The notes beneath the pieces were generated by a model that was given only the letters and a program-made list of their open reading frames with translations, had not been told where the DNA came from and did no database searches. The translations under genes and the position numbers were made by a program. 64,000 nt of DNA, taken from positions 1,225,652 to 1,289,651 of the forward strand of contig NZ_HE978636.1 in NCBI RefSeq assembly GCF_000312105.1, in the 5' to 3' direction. This DNA is from Aeromicrobium massiliense JC14 (GTDB lineage: Bacteria; Actinomycetota; Actinomycetes; Propionibacteriales; Nocardioidaceae). Below are positions 43,093 to 51,443 of the stretch, piece by piece; the stretch's first letter is position 1, and each line of letters begins with the position of its first letter.

Positions 43093-44016
43093 ATGTCCGA
43101 GCCGAACCTCATCGAGGCTCCCAAGCGCCGCGGCCCGCTCGTCGCCGTGGTCGTCGTCGTGGTGCTCGCGGTCATCGCCGCCATCGTCTTCTTGGCCACC
43201 CGCGGTGACGACGACGCCGCCGCCGGTGCCACCAAGGTCAAGCTGGGCGTCGTCGGCGCCAGCGACCCGTACTGGGAGGACTTCAAGAAGGCCGCCGCCG
43301 ACGCGGACATCGACGTCGACATCCAGGACTTCAGCGACTACACGCAGCCCAACCCGTCGGTGAGCGAGGGCGAGCTGGACATCAACCAGTTCCAGCACAT
43401 CATCTACCTGGCCGAGTACAACGTGGCCAACGACGACGACCTGACGCCGATCGGCGCCACGGCGATCTACCCGCTGTCGCTGTACTCGCAGAAGCACGAC
43501 TCGGTCGAGGACATCAAGGCCGGCGAGACCGTCGTCGTGCCCGACGACGACTCCAACCAGGCCCGCGGCCTGCTCGTGCTGCAGTCGGCCGGCCTGATCG
43601 AGCTCAAGGACGGCGGCTCGCCGTACTCGTCGCTGGACGACGTGCTGCCCTCGTCGAAGGTGAAGGTCAAGGCGCTCCAGGCCGACCTGACGCCCACCTC
43701 GCTGCCCGACGTGGCCGCCGCGATCATCAACAACGACTACGTCACCAAGGCCGGCCTGGACGTCGACGACGCCATCGCGACCGACGACGCGTCGGACCCG
43801 GCCGCGGCGCCGTACATCAACATCTTCGCGGTCCGCAACGAGGACAAGGACGACCCGACGCTGAAGAAGCTCGTGCAGATCTACCACGACACGAAGGCCG
43901 TCACCGACGGCGTCAAGGAGGTCTCCGGCGGCACCGCGGTCGTCGTCGACACCCCCGTCGAGGACCTGCGCAAGACCCTGGCCGACGTCGAGGCCGACGT
44001 CCGCGCCAAGGGCTGA
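43093..44016 (+). CDS. metQ: MetQ-family substrate-binding protein with membrane anchor
   Basis: A 307-residue NlpA/MetQ-type periplasmic-binding protein: KVKLGVVGASDPYWEDF, DINQFQHIIYL and NNDYVTKAGLD are family segments. It captures methionine or a derivative for MetNI. The N-terminus is an uncleaved-looking membrane helix (about 15-36) after a basic stretch, with no lipobox Cys, unlike most MetQ lipoproteins. AAAGGAA precedes the ATG. It is first of a metQ-metN-metI operon. Confidence 0.9.
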   Translation: MSEPNLIEAPKRRGPLVAVVVVVVLAVIAAIVFLATRGDDDAAAGATKVKLGVVGASDPYWEDFKKAAADADIDVDIQDFSDYTQPNPSVSEGELDINQFQHIIYLAEYNVANDDDLTPIGATAIYPLSLYSQKHDSVEDIKAGETVVVPDDDSNQARGLLVLQSAGLIELKDGGSPYSSLDDVLPSSKVKVKALQADLTPTSLPDVAAAIINNDYVTKAGLDVDDAIATDDASDPAAAPYINIFAVRNEDKDDPTLKKLVQIYHDTKAVTDGVKEVSGGTAVVVDTPVEDLRKTLADVEADVRAKG

Positions 44017-44036
44017 CCCACCGCACGACACCTGAG

Positions 44037-44065
44037 GGGGCGCGGCGCCACGAGCGCCGCGCCCC
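44037..44065 (+). promoter_or_regulatory. Intra-operon hairpin between metQ and metN
   Basis: A 12-bp perfect stem, GGGGCGCGGCGC with GCGCCGCGCCCC, and a 5-nt loop follow the metQ stop. It may partly terminate or protect the metQ mRNA so that more binding protein than ATPase is made. Confidence 0.55.
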
Positions 44066-44096
44066 ACGGTCCTTCCACCACCCCGAGAGGACGAAC

Positions 44097-45122
44097 GTGG
44101 CACTCGTCGAGCTGCGCGACGTGCGCAAGGAGTACCCGCCGGCCAAGCGCGGCGCCGAGCCGGTGCACGCGATCCGCGGCGTCGACCTGGACGTCGAGGC
44201 CGGAGACATCTACGCCGTCGTCGGCTACTCCGGCGCCGGCAAGTCGACCCTCGTCCGCCTGGTCAACGCGCTCGAGCCGGCGACGTCCGGCTCGGTGACC
44301 GTCGACGGCGTCGAGCTGACCGGGCTCAAGGAGCGCCAGCTCCAGCGCGTCCGGCTCGGGATCGGCATGATCTTCCAGCAGTTCAACCTGTTCCACTCGC
44401 GCACCGTGTGGGGCAACCTGGCCTACCCGCTCGAGGTCGCCGGCGTCGGCCGCGCCGAGCAGCAGCAGCGCATCAGCGAGCTGCTGCACTTCGTCGGCCT
44501 GGCCGACAAGGCCCACCAGTACCCCGAGCAGCTGTCGGGCGGGCAGAAGCAGCGCGTCGGCATCGCCCGCGCCCTCGCCACCAACCCGAAGCTGCTGCTC
44601 GCCGACGAGGCCACCAGCGCGCTCGACCCGGACACGACCCAGGAGGTCCTGGACCTGCTGGCCCGGGTCAACCGCGAGCTCGGCATCACCGTCGTCGTCA
44701 TCACCCACGAGATGGACGTCGTCCGCTCGATCGCCAACAAGGTGGCGGTGATGGAGGACGGTCTCGTCGTCGAGCGCGGCCTGGTCAAGGACGTCTTCGC
44801 CGAGCCGCAGCACGAGGTCACCAAGCGGTTCGTCGGCACCGTCGTCGACACCGTCCCCGAGGGCGACGTGCTCGACGACCTTCGCGAGCGTCATCGCCGG
44901 CTCGTCACGCTCGAGTTCCGCGAGGGGTCACCGGGCCAGTCGCAGGTGTTCGCCGAGCTGCTCGACCGGGGCGTCCGTTTCGAGCTCGTCCACGGCGGCA
45001 TCGAGCGCGTGCAGGGCGCGACGTTCGGCAACCTCACCCTTGCGCTGACCGGCGAGCCGGAGCGCGTGCGCGAGGCGGTCACGGCCGTGAGTCGCCTGGT
45101 GCGGACGGAGGAGCTGGCATGA
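44097..45122 (+). CDS. metN: Methionine ABC transporter ATP-binding protein
   Basis: A 341-residue ATPase: Walker A GYSGAGKST, signature LSGGQKQRVGIARAL, Walker B LLLADEATSALD and H-loop VITHEMD. The C-terminal about 75 residues are the NIL/ACT-like regulatory domain of MetN, where bound methionine inhibits transport. GTG start with GAGAGGAC upstream. Its stop overlaps the metI ATG. Confidence 0.95.
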   Translation: MALVELRDVRKEYPPAKRGAEPVHAIRGVDLDVEAGDIYAVVGYSGAGKSTLVRLVNALEPATSGSVTVDGVELTGLKERQLQRVRLGIGMIFQQFNLFHSRTVWGNLAYPLEVAGVGRAEQQQRISELLHFVGLADKAHQYPEQLSGGQKQRVGIARALATNPKLLLADEATSALDPDTTQEVLDLLARVNRELGITVVVITHEMDVVRSIANKVAVMEDGLVVERGLVKDVFAEPQHEVTKRFVGTVVDTVPEGDVLDDLRERHRRLVTLEFREGSPGQSQVFAELLDRGVRFELVHGGIERVQGATFGNLTLALTGEPERVREAVTAVSRLVRTEELA

Positions 45123-45790
45123 CCACGCGCGAGACCCGACTGCCCGAGCTGTGGGACCTGATCTGGCAGAACACGTTCAGCACGCTGTGGATCGTCGCTT
45201 TGGTCATGCTGATCGGTGGCCTGCTTGGCCTCGTCCTCGGTGTGAGCCTCTACGTGACCCGTCCCGGTGGGTTGTTCACGAACAGGCCGGTCAGCGTTGT
45301 GCTGAACGTGCTGGTCAACTTCTTCCGGCCCATCCCGTTCGTCATCCTCGTCGCGGCCGTCCAGCCGGGCGCCCGGCTCGTGGTCGGTACCGGCATCGGC
45401 AACCGGGCGGTCATCTTCGCGATGGTGGTCGGGTCGATGTTCGCCATCGGGCGCATTGTCGAGCAGAACCTCGTGACGGTGCAGCCGGGCGTCATCGAGG
45501 CGGCTCGCTCGATGGGCGCCAGCCGCTTCCGGATCCTGCGCACCGTCGCCCTGCCCGAGGCTCTCGGCCCGCTCGTGCTGGGCTACACCTTCGCCTTCGT
45601 CGCGGTCATCGACATGCAGGCGATCTCCGGCGTCATCGCCGGTGACGGACTGGGCAACTTCGCGCTCAACTACGGCTTCAAGCAGTTCGACACGGCGGTG
45701 ACGTGGACGGCCGTGGTGATCATCGTCGTGATCGTCCAGGTCGTGCAGTTCGGCGGCAACCGCCTGGCCCGCCACTTCCTGCGCCGCTAG
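45119..45790 (+). CDS. metI: Methionine ABC transporter permease
   Basis: A 223-residue permease with five membrane helices and the BPD loop EAARSMGASRFRILRTVALPEALGPL contacting MetN (EAA-x3-G motif). It overlaps metN by ATGA. Together metQNI import methionine. A perfect 22-bp hairpin follows 24 bp after the stop. Confidence 0.94.
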   Translation: MTTRETRLPELWDLIWQNTFSTLWIVALVMLIGGLLGLVLGVSLYVTRPGGLFTNRPVSVVLNVLVNFFRPIPFVILVAAVQPGARLVVGTGIGNRAVIFAMVVGSMFAIGRIVEQNLVTVQPGVIEAARSMGASRFRILRTVALPEALGPLVLGYTFAFVAVIDMQAISGVIAGDGLGNFALNYGFKQFDTAVTWTAVVIIVVIVQVVQFGGNRLARHFLRR

Positions 45791-45814
45791 TCACCTCTCG
45801 CTGGGTGCGGGACG

Positions 45815-45877
45815 CGCTGAGTGTGACGTTTCGGGGGTTGATCGGCCTGATCGAGCCCCGAAACGTCACACTCAGCG
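45815..45877. repeat. Long GTGTGA hairpin (copy 3), perfect 22-bp stem
   Basis: 45815-45836 pairs perfectly with 45856-45877 around a 19-nt loop that has its own TTGATC/GATCGA pairing. The outer stem has GAGTGTGACG / CGTCACACTC. It lies between convergent genes. Confidence 0.8.
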
Positions 45878-45879
45878 GG

Positions 45880-47178
45880 TCAGGGACCGAGGACCCGGTC
45901 GAGGTAGGCGTTCGCGAACGTCCGCTCGGGGTCGAACCGGTCGCGGGCCGCGAGGAAGTCGTCGAAGCGGCTGTAGCGCTTGGCCAGGTAGCCCGCGTCC
46001 CGGGTGTGGATCTTGCCCCAGTGCGGACGTCCCTCGTGGGCGGTGAAGATGTCCTCGGCCCCGGCGAAGTAGTCGGCGAACGGACGCTGGACGTACTGGT
46101 GCACGGCCACGTACGCGTTGTCGCGCTCGTGCCCGGTCGACATCCAGACGTCGTCAGCCGCCGTGAAGCGGATCTCGACCGGGAAGCTGACCGTGAGCCG
46201 GCTGCGGTCGACGAACGCGGCGAGCTCCTCGACGACGTCGCGCACCGCCTCGCGCGGCACGGCGTACTCCATCTCGCGGAAGCGGACGCGGCGCGGCGAG
46301 CAGAACACCTCGTGCGAGCGGTCGGTGAACTCGCGCGCCGACAGCGCCCGGGCGTTCAGCCGGTTGATCGCCGGCACCCAGGCCGGCTTGGCGGTGCCGA
46401 CCCGGCAGATCGCGCCGAACGCGCCGTTGCTCAGCACCTCGTCCTCGAGCAGGTGGCGGGCCCGCGAGACCGGACGCGGCTCGGTGCCGGCCGGGACGCG
46501 GTTGTTGCGCTTGGTGCTGGTGCGCCGGGTGTGCGGCCACCAGTAGAGCTCGAAGTGGTCGTTGCCGTCGACGAGGTCGTCGAGCCCCTCCCACACCGCG
46601 TCGAGCGCCATCGGCTCCTCGCGGGCGTGCAGCAGGAACGCCGGGACGCACTGCAGGACCACCTCGGTGACGACGCCGAGGGCGCCCAGCGAGACGCGTG
46701 CGGCGCCGAACAGCTCGTCGCCCTCGGCCAGGTCGAGCACCTCGCCCGTGCCCGTGACGAGCCGGACCCCGACGACGGCCTTGCTGATGCCGTGCAGGCG
46801 TCCGCCCGTGCCGTGGGTGCCGGTGGAGACGGCGCCGGTGATGGTCTGGTGGTCGATGTCGCCGAGGTTCGGCAGGGCGAGCCCGAGGGCGTCCAGCAGC
46901 CGGTTGAGGTCGCGCAGGCGCAGGCCACCCTCGACGCGCACCCGGCCGGTGGCGGCGTCGGCGTGCAGCACCCGGGTCATGCGGGTCATCTCGACCATGA
47001 CGCCGTCGGTGGCCGCGATGGACGTGAACGAGTGCCCGCTGCCGACCGCCTTGACCCGGCTGCCGACGGCCGCGGCCTCGCGGACCAGCTCGACGACCTC
47101 CTCGGTGCTGGTCGGGCGCAGGACGGCGGACGGGTGCGCGACGGCGCTGCGTCCCCAGTTGACCCAGGTGGTGCTCAT
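45880..47178 (-). CDS. FAD-linked sugar-1,4-lactone oxidase (D-arabinono/L-gulonolactone type)
   Basis: A 432-residue VAO-family flavoprotein: FAD-binding VKAVGSGHSFTSIAAT, GDIDHQTITGAVSTGTHGTG and the C-terminal PHWGKIH (HWGK motif of aldonolactone oxidases) with FANAYLDRVLG at the end. The His in GHSF is the usual covalent flavin attachment site. It oxidises an aldonolactone or alditol with O2. It overlaps the upstream PLP-fold gene by ATGA. The physiological substrate is unknown. Confidence 0.9.
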   Translation of the reverse strand: MSTTWVNWGRSAVAHPSAVLRPTSTEEVVELVREAAAVGSRVKAVGSGHSFTSIAATDGVMVEMTRMTRVLHADAATGRVRVEGGLRLRDLNRLLDALGLALPNLGDIDHQTITGAVSTGTHGTGGRLHGISKAVVGVRLVTGTGEVLDLAEGDELFGAARVSLGALGVVTEVVLQCVPAFLLHAREEPMALDAVWEGLDDLVDGNDHFELYWWPHTRRTSTKRNNRVPAGTEPRPVSRARHLLEDEVLSNGAFGAICRVGTAKPAWVPAINRLNARALSAREFTDRSHEVFCSPRRVRFREMEYAVPREAVRDVVEELAAFVDRSRLTVSFPVEIRFTAADDVWMSTGHERDNAYVAVHQYVQRPFADYFAGAEDIFTAHEGRPHWGKIHTRDAGYLAKRYSRFDDFLAARDRFDPERTFANAYLDRVLGP

Positions 47179-48341
47179 CCGAAGTTCTTCCCCTCGCCGC
47201 GGTAGGTGGGCAGCAGCTCGACGTCCCCCGCGGCATCCACGAGCGCGACCCGGTCGAAGCGCTCGCACATCTCGCCGGCCTTGGCGTGGCGCATGAGCAC
47301 CCGGTCGCCGAGTCGCAGCGTGCGCGCGGCAGCGCCCTTGACCGGCGTCTGCACCTCGCCCGCGCCCTCGGAGCCGATGAGCGAGAGCCCGTCGGGCCAG
47401 ACCGGGCTCGGCGCCCGGGACGCCTTCGCGGGGCCACTGGCCGTGTAGCCGCCGGAGAACAGGGTCACGACGTCGTCGGTGGGCCGCCGGACGACCGAGA
47501 GCGCGTAGTACGCGGCCGGACGGGCGTGGAAGGCGTCGTAGCGGTCGAACAGCGTCGGCATGAACAGCCCGGACCCGGCGGTCAGCTCGGTGATCGAGGG
47601 GTCGGTGCCGGTGACCTCGAGGCTGCCGGTGCCGCCGGCGTTGACCAGCTGCAGGTCGGCGTGGCGGCGGACGGCGTCCACGACGGCGGAGCGGCGCTCG
47701 GCCAGGTCGTCGTTGGAGCGCTTCTTCACCAGCCGGATGGCGGGGGAGGTGTCGGGCAGACCGGCGACCTGCGCGTCGTAGAACATGACGCCGACGAGCT
47801 CGAAGCCCGGCCGCGCGGCGATCGCGGCGGCGACGGCCGTGGCGTCCTGCGGCGTGCGGACGGGGGAGCGGCGCACGCCGAGGTGGAGCGGCCCCACGCG
47901 CAACGAGCAGTCGACGTCCAGGCACAGCCGGATCGGCGGGTGGTCGGTGGTGCCGATCAGGGCGTCGAGCAGGTCCAGGTGCTCGACGGAGTCGACCATG
48001 AGCGTGATCGCCGCGAGCCGCTGCTCGGACGCGACCAGGTCGCGCAGCGCGGCGGCGTCGGCCGTCGGGTAGGCGAGCAGCAGGTCGTCGTGGCCCAGGT
48101 CGGCGAGCCAGACGGACTCGGCGAGCGAGTAGGTCATGAGGCCCGCGAACCCGTCGTGGGCCAGCGTGCGGTCGAGCAGGTCGCGCACGCGGACGGACTT
48201 GGAGGCCACGCGCACAGGGACGCCGCCGGCACGACGGACGAGGTCGTGGGTGTTGGTCGCCAGGGCGGGCCCGTCGAGGATCGCGCACGGGGCCGGGAGG
48301 TCCGCGGTGGCGCGCAGCAGGCGGTCGTAGGGCTCGGACAC
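47175..48341 (-). CDS. Alanine-racemase-fold PLP enzyme (amino acid deaminase/aldolase)
   Basis: A 388-residue fold-type III PLP protein: K48 in VRVASKSVRVRD is the PLP lysine; a D-Ser dehydratase/threonine-aldolase-like C-terminal beta domain ends with ADRVLMRHAKAGE-type metal-binding residues (H-x-K-x-x-E region). It is usually annotated as amino acid deaminase/aldolase and co-occurs with lactone-oxidase genes. GTG start. It overlaps the downstream oxidase gene, so the two act together; the substrate is not established. Confidence 0.82.
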   Translation of the reverse strand: MSEPYDRLLRATADLPAPCAILDGPALATNTHDLVRRAGGVPVRVASKSVRVRDLLDRTLAHDGFAGLMTYSLAESVWLADLGHDDLLLAYPTADAAALRDLVASEQRLAAITLMVDSVEHLDLLDALIGTTDHPPIRLCLDVDCSLRVGPLHLGVRRSPVRTPQDATAVAAAIAARPGFELVGVMFYDAQVAGLPDTSPAIRLVKKRSNDDLAERRSAVVDAVRRHADLQLVNAGGTGSLEVTGTDPSITELTAGSGLFMPTLFDRYDAFHARPAAYYALSVVRRPTDDVVTLFSGGYTASGPAKASRAPSPVWPDGLSLIGSEGAGEVQTPVKGAAARTLRLGDRVLMRHAKAGEMCERFDRVALVDAAGDVELLPTYRGEGKNFG

Positions 48342-48429
48342 GCGCTCACCCTAGGGGGCCGCGGGCTCGCCGGGGAGGGGTTCGCGGTGACCGGGTCCAC
48401 TACGATGACCCCGCGGGCCCGGCCCGCAC

Positions 48430-48502
48430 GCCTCCGTAGCTCAGTCGGTAGAGCGCCTTACTTGTAATAAGGATGTCGCGGGTTCGATTCCTGTCGGAGG
48501 CT
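48430..48502 (+). tRNA. tRNA-Thr (anticodon TGT)
   Basis: A 73-nt cloverleaf: acceptor GCCTCCG/CGGAGGC with discriminator T, D-arm AGCTCAGTCGGTAGAGC, anticodon stem CCTTA/TAAGG with loop CTTGTAA (anticodon TGT at 48463-48465), and T-arm GCGGGTTCGATTCCTGT. No CCA is encoded. It stands at the junction between housekeeping genes and the accessory stretch to its right. Confidence 0.96.
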
Positions 48503-48670
48503 CCGCGGCAGCGGTCTCGCGTGTGCGATCCCGGGTCGGACGGACGTCCGGCTTCGCGCACCGACCACCTGACGTCCTTGCACGGCGATGCAAGCATCGC
48601 GTAAGCCATGGCGCCCACGCTGGTCACAGCCCACCGGGATCTCGGTGCGCTCCTGACTGAGAGGCCCACC

Positions 48671-49129
48671 ATGCGAACGTCCCGTCCTGCTTCCTCCGTC
48701 GCCGCCACGGCGATGGTGCTCCTTGCCGTCCTCGCCGGGTGCGGGGGGCCGTCCGACGACGCCACAACGGCCGCGGGCGCCGACGCGCAGGGCCTCGCGG
48801 CCGCCGGAGCGACCTGCTTCGACGCGTTCCCGGAGGCGATGGGCACCCCGGACCTGGAGATCCTCACCATGGTGCCCGAGGGCTGGCCCGAGCCGTCGGT
48901 CGACGCCACGCTGTGCCAGACCTTCCAGCAGTCGGACGGTCACAGCGAGCTCGTCGGCTACCTCGTGGAGCAGGGCGGCGCCGCCGACGTGCTCGACGGC
49001 TACGAGAGCGCCCTGTCCGACATGAGCCTGAAGCGCACCGGCGACGTGATGACCGGGACGTCGGGCGACGCGTCCTTCACGATCACCGTGCTGTCCGACA
49101 CCGCCTTCACCCTCGAGTTCCGTCGCTGA
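48671..49129 (+). CDS. Small hypothetical lipoprotein
   Basis: A 152-residue protein with a lipoprotein signal: MRTSRP, hydrophobic core, lipobox VLAGC with C24. The mature part has two further Cys and alternating polar strands with repeated VTITVLSDTAFTLEF-like end. No family is recognised. GAGAGG precedes the ATG at good spacing. Confidence 0.75.
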   Translation: MRTSRPASSVAATAMVLLAVLAGCGGPSDDATTAAGADAQGLAAAGATCFDAFPEAMGTPDLEILTMVPEGWPEPSVDATLCQTFQQSDGHSELVGYLVEQGGAADVLDGYESALSDMSLKRTGDVMTGTSGDASFTITVLSDTAFTLEFRR

Positions 49130-49162
49130 CGCGCGGCCCCACACCGAGAACAGGAGACGCGC

Positions 49163-49597
49163 ATGAGCGCCATGACCACCCTGCGCCGCATCGCCACCGT
49201 GCTGGTCCAGCACCACGGCGACGAGCTGCGCCAGCACGTTCACCCCTCCGTTCGCGTGGTGACGCCCCCGCGTCCGCCGCGCGCTGACTGGACCTCCCGC
49301 GAGTGGGCCGAGGACTTCGTCATCACCGTCCGCGACTCCGGGGTCGACGCCGACGGCCTCGACTACTCGCCGAGCTCGCTGGCGCTGGTCGACGAGTACG
49401 TCGGCCTCTTCGCCGAGCACGAGGTCGAGCTGCCCGACGACGTGGCCGAGGGAGCGGCCGCCTACTTCGTCCAGGTGATCGCCGGTTCCTGGCGCGAGCT
49501 CGGGGAGTCCGAGGCGGCGAGCCTGCACGCCTCCGCCCGCTCGCTCGTCGCCCACGGCGGGTCGCTCGGCGAGAGGTACAACGCGGTCGTCGACTGA
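49163..49597 (+). CDS. Hypothetical protein
   Basis: A 144-residue soluble, mixed helical protein starting MSAMTTLRRIATVLVQHHG; acidic middle with EWAEDFVITVRDSGVD. No known motif, signal or membrane segment. AGGAG precedes the ATG. It is 33 bp behind the lipoprotein gene, likely one transcript, ended by the hairpin at 49608-49644. Confidence 0.65.
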   Translation: MSAMTTLRRIATVLVQHHGDELRQHVHPSVRVVTPPRPPRADWTSREWAEDFVITVRDSGVDADGLDYSPSSLALVDEYVGLFAEHEVELPDDVAEGAAAYFVQVIAGSWRELGESEAASLHASARSLVAHGGSLGERYNAVVD

Positions 49598-49607
49598 CGA
49601 GCGCGAG

Positions 49608-49644
49608 GAGGGGCCCGGACGCTGACCCAGCGTCCGGGCCCCTC
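49608..49644 (+). terminator. Hairpin terminator after the 49163 gene
   Basis: A perfect 16-bp stem, GAGGGGCCCGGACGCT (49608-49623) with 49629-49644, and a 5-nt loop. Confidence 0.75.
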
Positions 49645-49771
49645 GCCATGTCCCTGGTTCCGGAGCCGGGAACGGCCACGTGTTCACCGAGGATCTGGGA
49701 TCACACACCGGCGAGGGCTCCCTATCTTCGGGTCACCGGTCGCGCCGCGGCCCCGACACGAGGAGATCCAG

Positions 49772-50080
49772 ATGTCCGACCAGCAGCCGCACGAGGCACC
49801 CGTCGTCGCCCACACCCCCGAGGAGGACGACGGCGCGGACTCGGCCCTGTCGTGGTTCGGTGGAGCCCTGCTGGGCGTCGCGTTCGCCGTCTTCGTCTGG
49901 ACGCCGTGGGGGGCCAGCCAGTTCGGTGACGGTGACAACACCGGACGCCGTGCCGGGTTCAAGAACCTCATCGACGACCTGGGCCAGAGCGGCGTCACGG
50001 CGATCGCCCTCGGCGTGGCCGTCCTGTTCACCGTCGTCGGCGCCTTCACGCTCCGCGCCGAACGTCGAGACAAGGCGTGA
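49772..50080 (+). CDS. Small hypothetical membrane protein
   Basis: A 102-residue protein: an acidic N-terminus (about 1-27), then two hydrophobic segments (about 29-45 and 74-92) flanking a charged DGDNTGRRAGFKNLIDDLGQ loop, and a basic tail. ATG with GAGGAG upstream. No family recognised. It is 37 bp before the frameshifted gene, probably co-transcribed. Confidence 0.65.
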   Translation: MSDQQPHEAPVVAHTPEEDDGADSALSWFGGALLGVAFAVFVWTPWGASQFGDGDNTGRRAGFKNLIDDLGQSGVTAIALGVAVLFTVVGAFTLRAERRDKA

Positions 50081-50117
50081 GCCGGGTCGCCCGACCGCTT
50101 CCCAGGACGCGGCCGGC

Positions 50118-50697
50118 ATGAGGCGCGTCGTCGAGGTGACCACCCCGGCGGCGTGGTGGTGGGCGCGATCGCAGGGGGTGGTGCGGCGCCTCGTCGTCGC
50201 GCCTGCCGCCAGTGGCCAGCCGCCGGCCCTCACGCCGCAGGTCTGGGTGGCCGTCGCGGCGACCATCGACGACGTGCTGCGCCTGGCTCGCCGCACCGCC
50301 CCGGCCCTCTCGTCCCGCTCGGTGCGGGTCGAGCTGACCGCCAGCCTCGACGACGCGTGCTGGTCCCTCGTGCAGCAGTACGTCCTGCACGACCCGCCGC
50401 GGTGGGACGGCCTGGACGGCACGCTCCACGCCTCGAGGGGTGCGGTCCGGGCGATGCGCGCCATCGGGGCCCCGCGCGTGCCGGTGCTCGACCTGGGGAC
50501 GGCTCGCCTGGTGCAGCGGCTCGGGGCGCGCGGCGGGCGAGAAGTGCCGCACGGGGACGAGCGAGTGGTGGTCGACGAGTGCAGCGTCCGTGTGGCGCTG
50601 GGACAACACGGACCACGTCTCCCTGCGGGCGGAGCTGATCAGGCAGACCCGCGATCGTGCACGCGGTCGCGAGCGGACCGAAGGAACGCAACGATGA
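50118..50697 (+). pseudogene. Unknown protein, frameshifted; tandem paralogue of the next gene
   Basis: The N-terminal part (ATG 50118 to about 50535) and the C-terminal part (frame +1, to TGA 50695-50697) are in different frames. Evidence for one gene: the frame-shifted end TSEWWSTSAASVWRW aligns with HIWWATPAGKSWRM of the next gene, and its stop overlaps the next ATG (ATGA). Removing one G in the G-run at about 50534-50536 joins the frames. In the uncorrected frame the gene would run on into the next one. It may be a true mutation, a sequencing error or a programmed shift. Function unknown. Confidence 0.65.
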
Positions 50698-51332
50698 ACG
50701 AATCCACGATGCTCCACGTGGCGGCGCCCGCCGCCTGGGTGCTGGCGCCCGCCGGCGCATGGCGTGCGACCGACGGCGACCGCCGCAGAGGCGCTGACGA
50801 CGCGGCACGCGAGCCGAAGGAGGGCTGGAAGCGTTTCCGGAGCGAGATCCTGGCGGTGCTGGCCGAGGCGCGTTCCCGTGCGTCGCGCGTGTCGGACTGT
50901 CTGGTGCCCGTCCCGGTGCCCGCGTCCCTGGCCCCGTCGACGGTGTCGCTCATGCGGCGCTGGCTGGCCCGCGGCAGCGCACCCACCTGGCACGTCGAGT
51001 CCGGTCAGGTCGATCAGGGACGCACGCTCGTGTCGGCGATGTTCCGGGCGGGCTTCCCGACCGTCCCGGTCATCAGCGCGACGACCCTGCAGATGGTGAC
51101 CTACCAGCAGTCCGTGGCGACACCGCTGCTTCCGCCGCTCACCGACGACATGGTCGCGCAGTGGCAGGTGGAGCACATCTGGTGGGCGACGCCGGCAGGG
51201 AAGTCGTGGCGCATGCTCAACCCCCGTCACCTGGGCACGACGCGCACCCTCCTGGAGTGCCTGGACTCCCGAGCCGTCGTCGCCGCCGGGATCGATCCAC
51301 GCCAGCCCGACGCGACCCTGTCACCGGCCTGA
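50694..51332 (+). CDS. Unknown protein, intact paralogue
   Basis: A 212-residue protein with a similar start (APAAWVLAPAGAW against TPAAWWWARSQG), the middle VPASLAPSTVSLMRR against TASLDDACWSLVQ, FPTVPVISATT against APRVPVLDLGT, and C-terminal HIWWATPAGKSW. GAAGGAA precedes the ATG. The Trp-rich segment is a family mark here, but I recognise no known domain. It is followed by a LuxR regulator and another unknown. Confidence 0.7.
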   Translation: MNESTMLHVAAPAAWVLAPAGAWRATDGDRRRGADDAAREPKEGWKRFRSEILAVLAEARSRASRVSDCLVPVPVPASLAPSTVSLMRRWLARGSAPTWHVESGQVDQGRTLVSAMFRAGFPTVPVISATTLQMVTYQQSVATPLLPPLTDDMVAQWQVEHIWWATPAGKSWRMLNPRHLGTTRTLLECLDSRAVVAAGIDPRQPDATLSPA

Positions 51333-51443
51333 CAGATCGTGCGGAAGAGACGCAAGGCGGACGAAAGGGATCCGCAAGCCTCGTCGACGAGCCTGGGGCC
51401 AGGCAGATCGCCTTCGGGGCAGGTTGAGTGGGAGAACGATCCG

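Noticed and set aside
49680..51332. A single 550-codon plus-strand frame
   Set aside because: It covers a non-coding region, the small gene at 49772 in another frame, and two separate paralogous genes; the continuity is produced by the frameshift near 50535.
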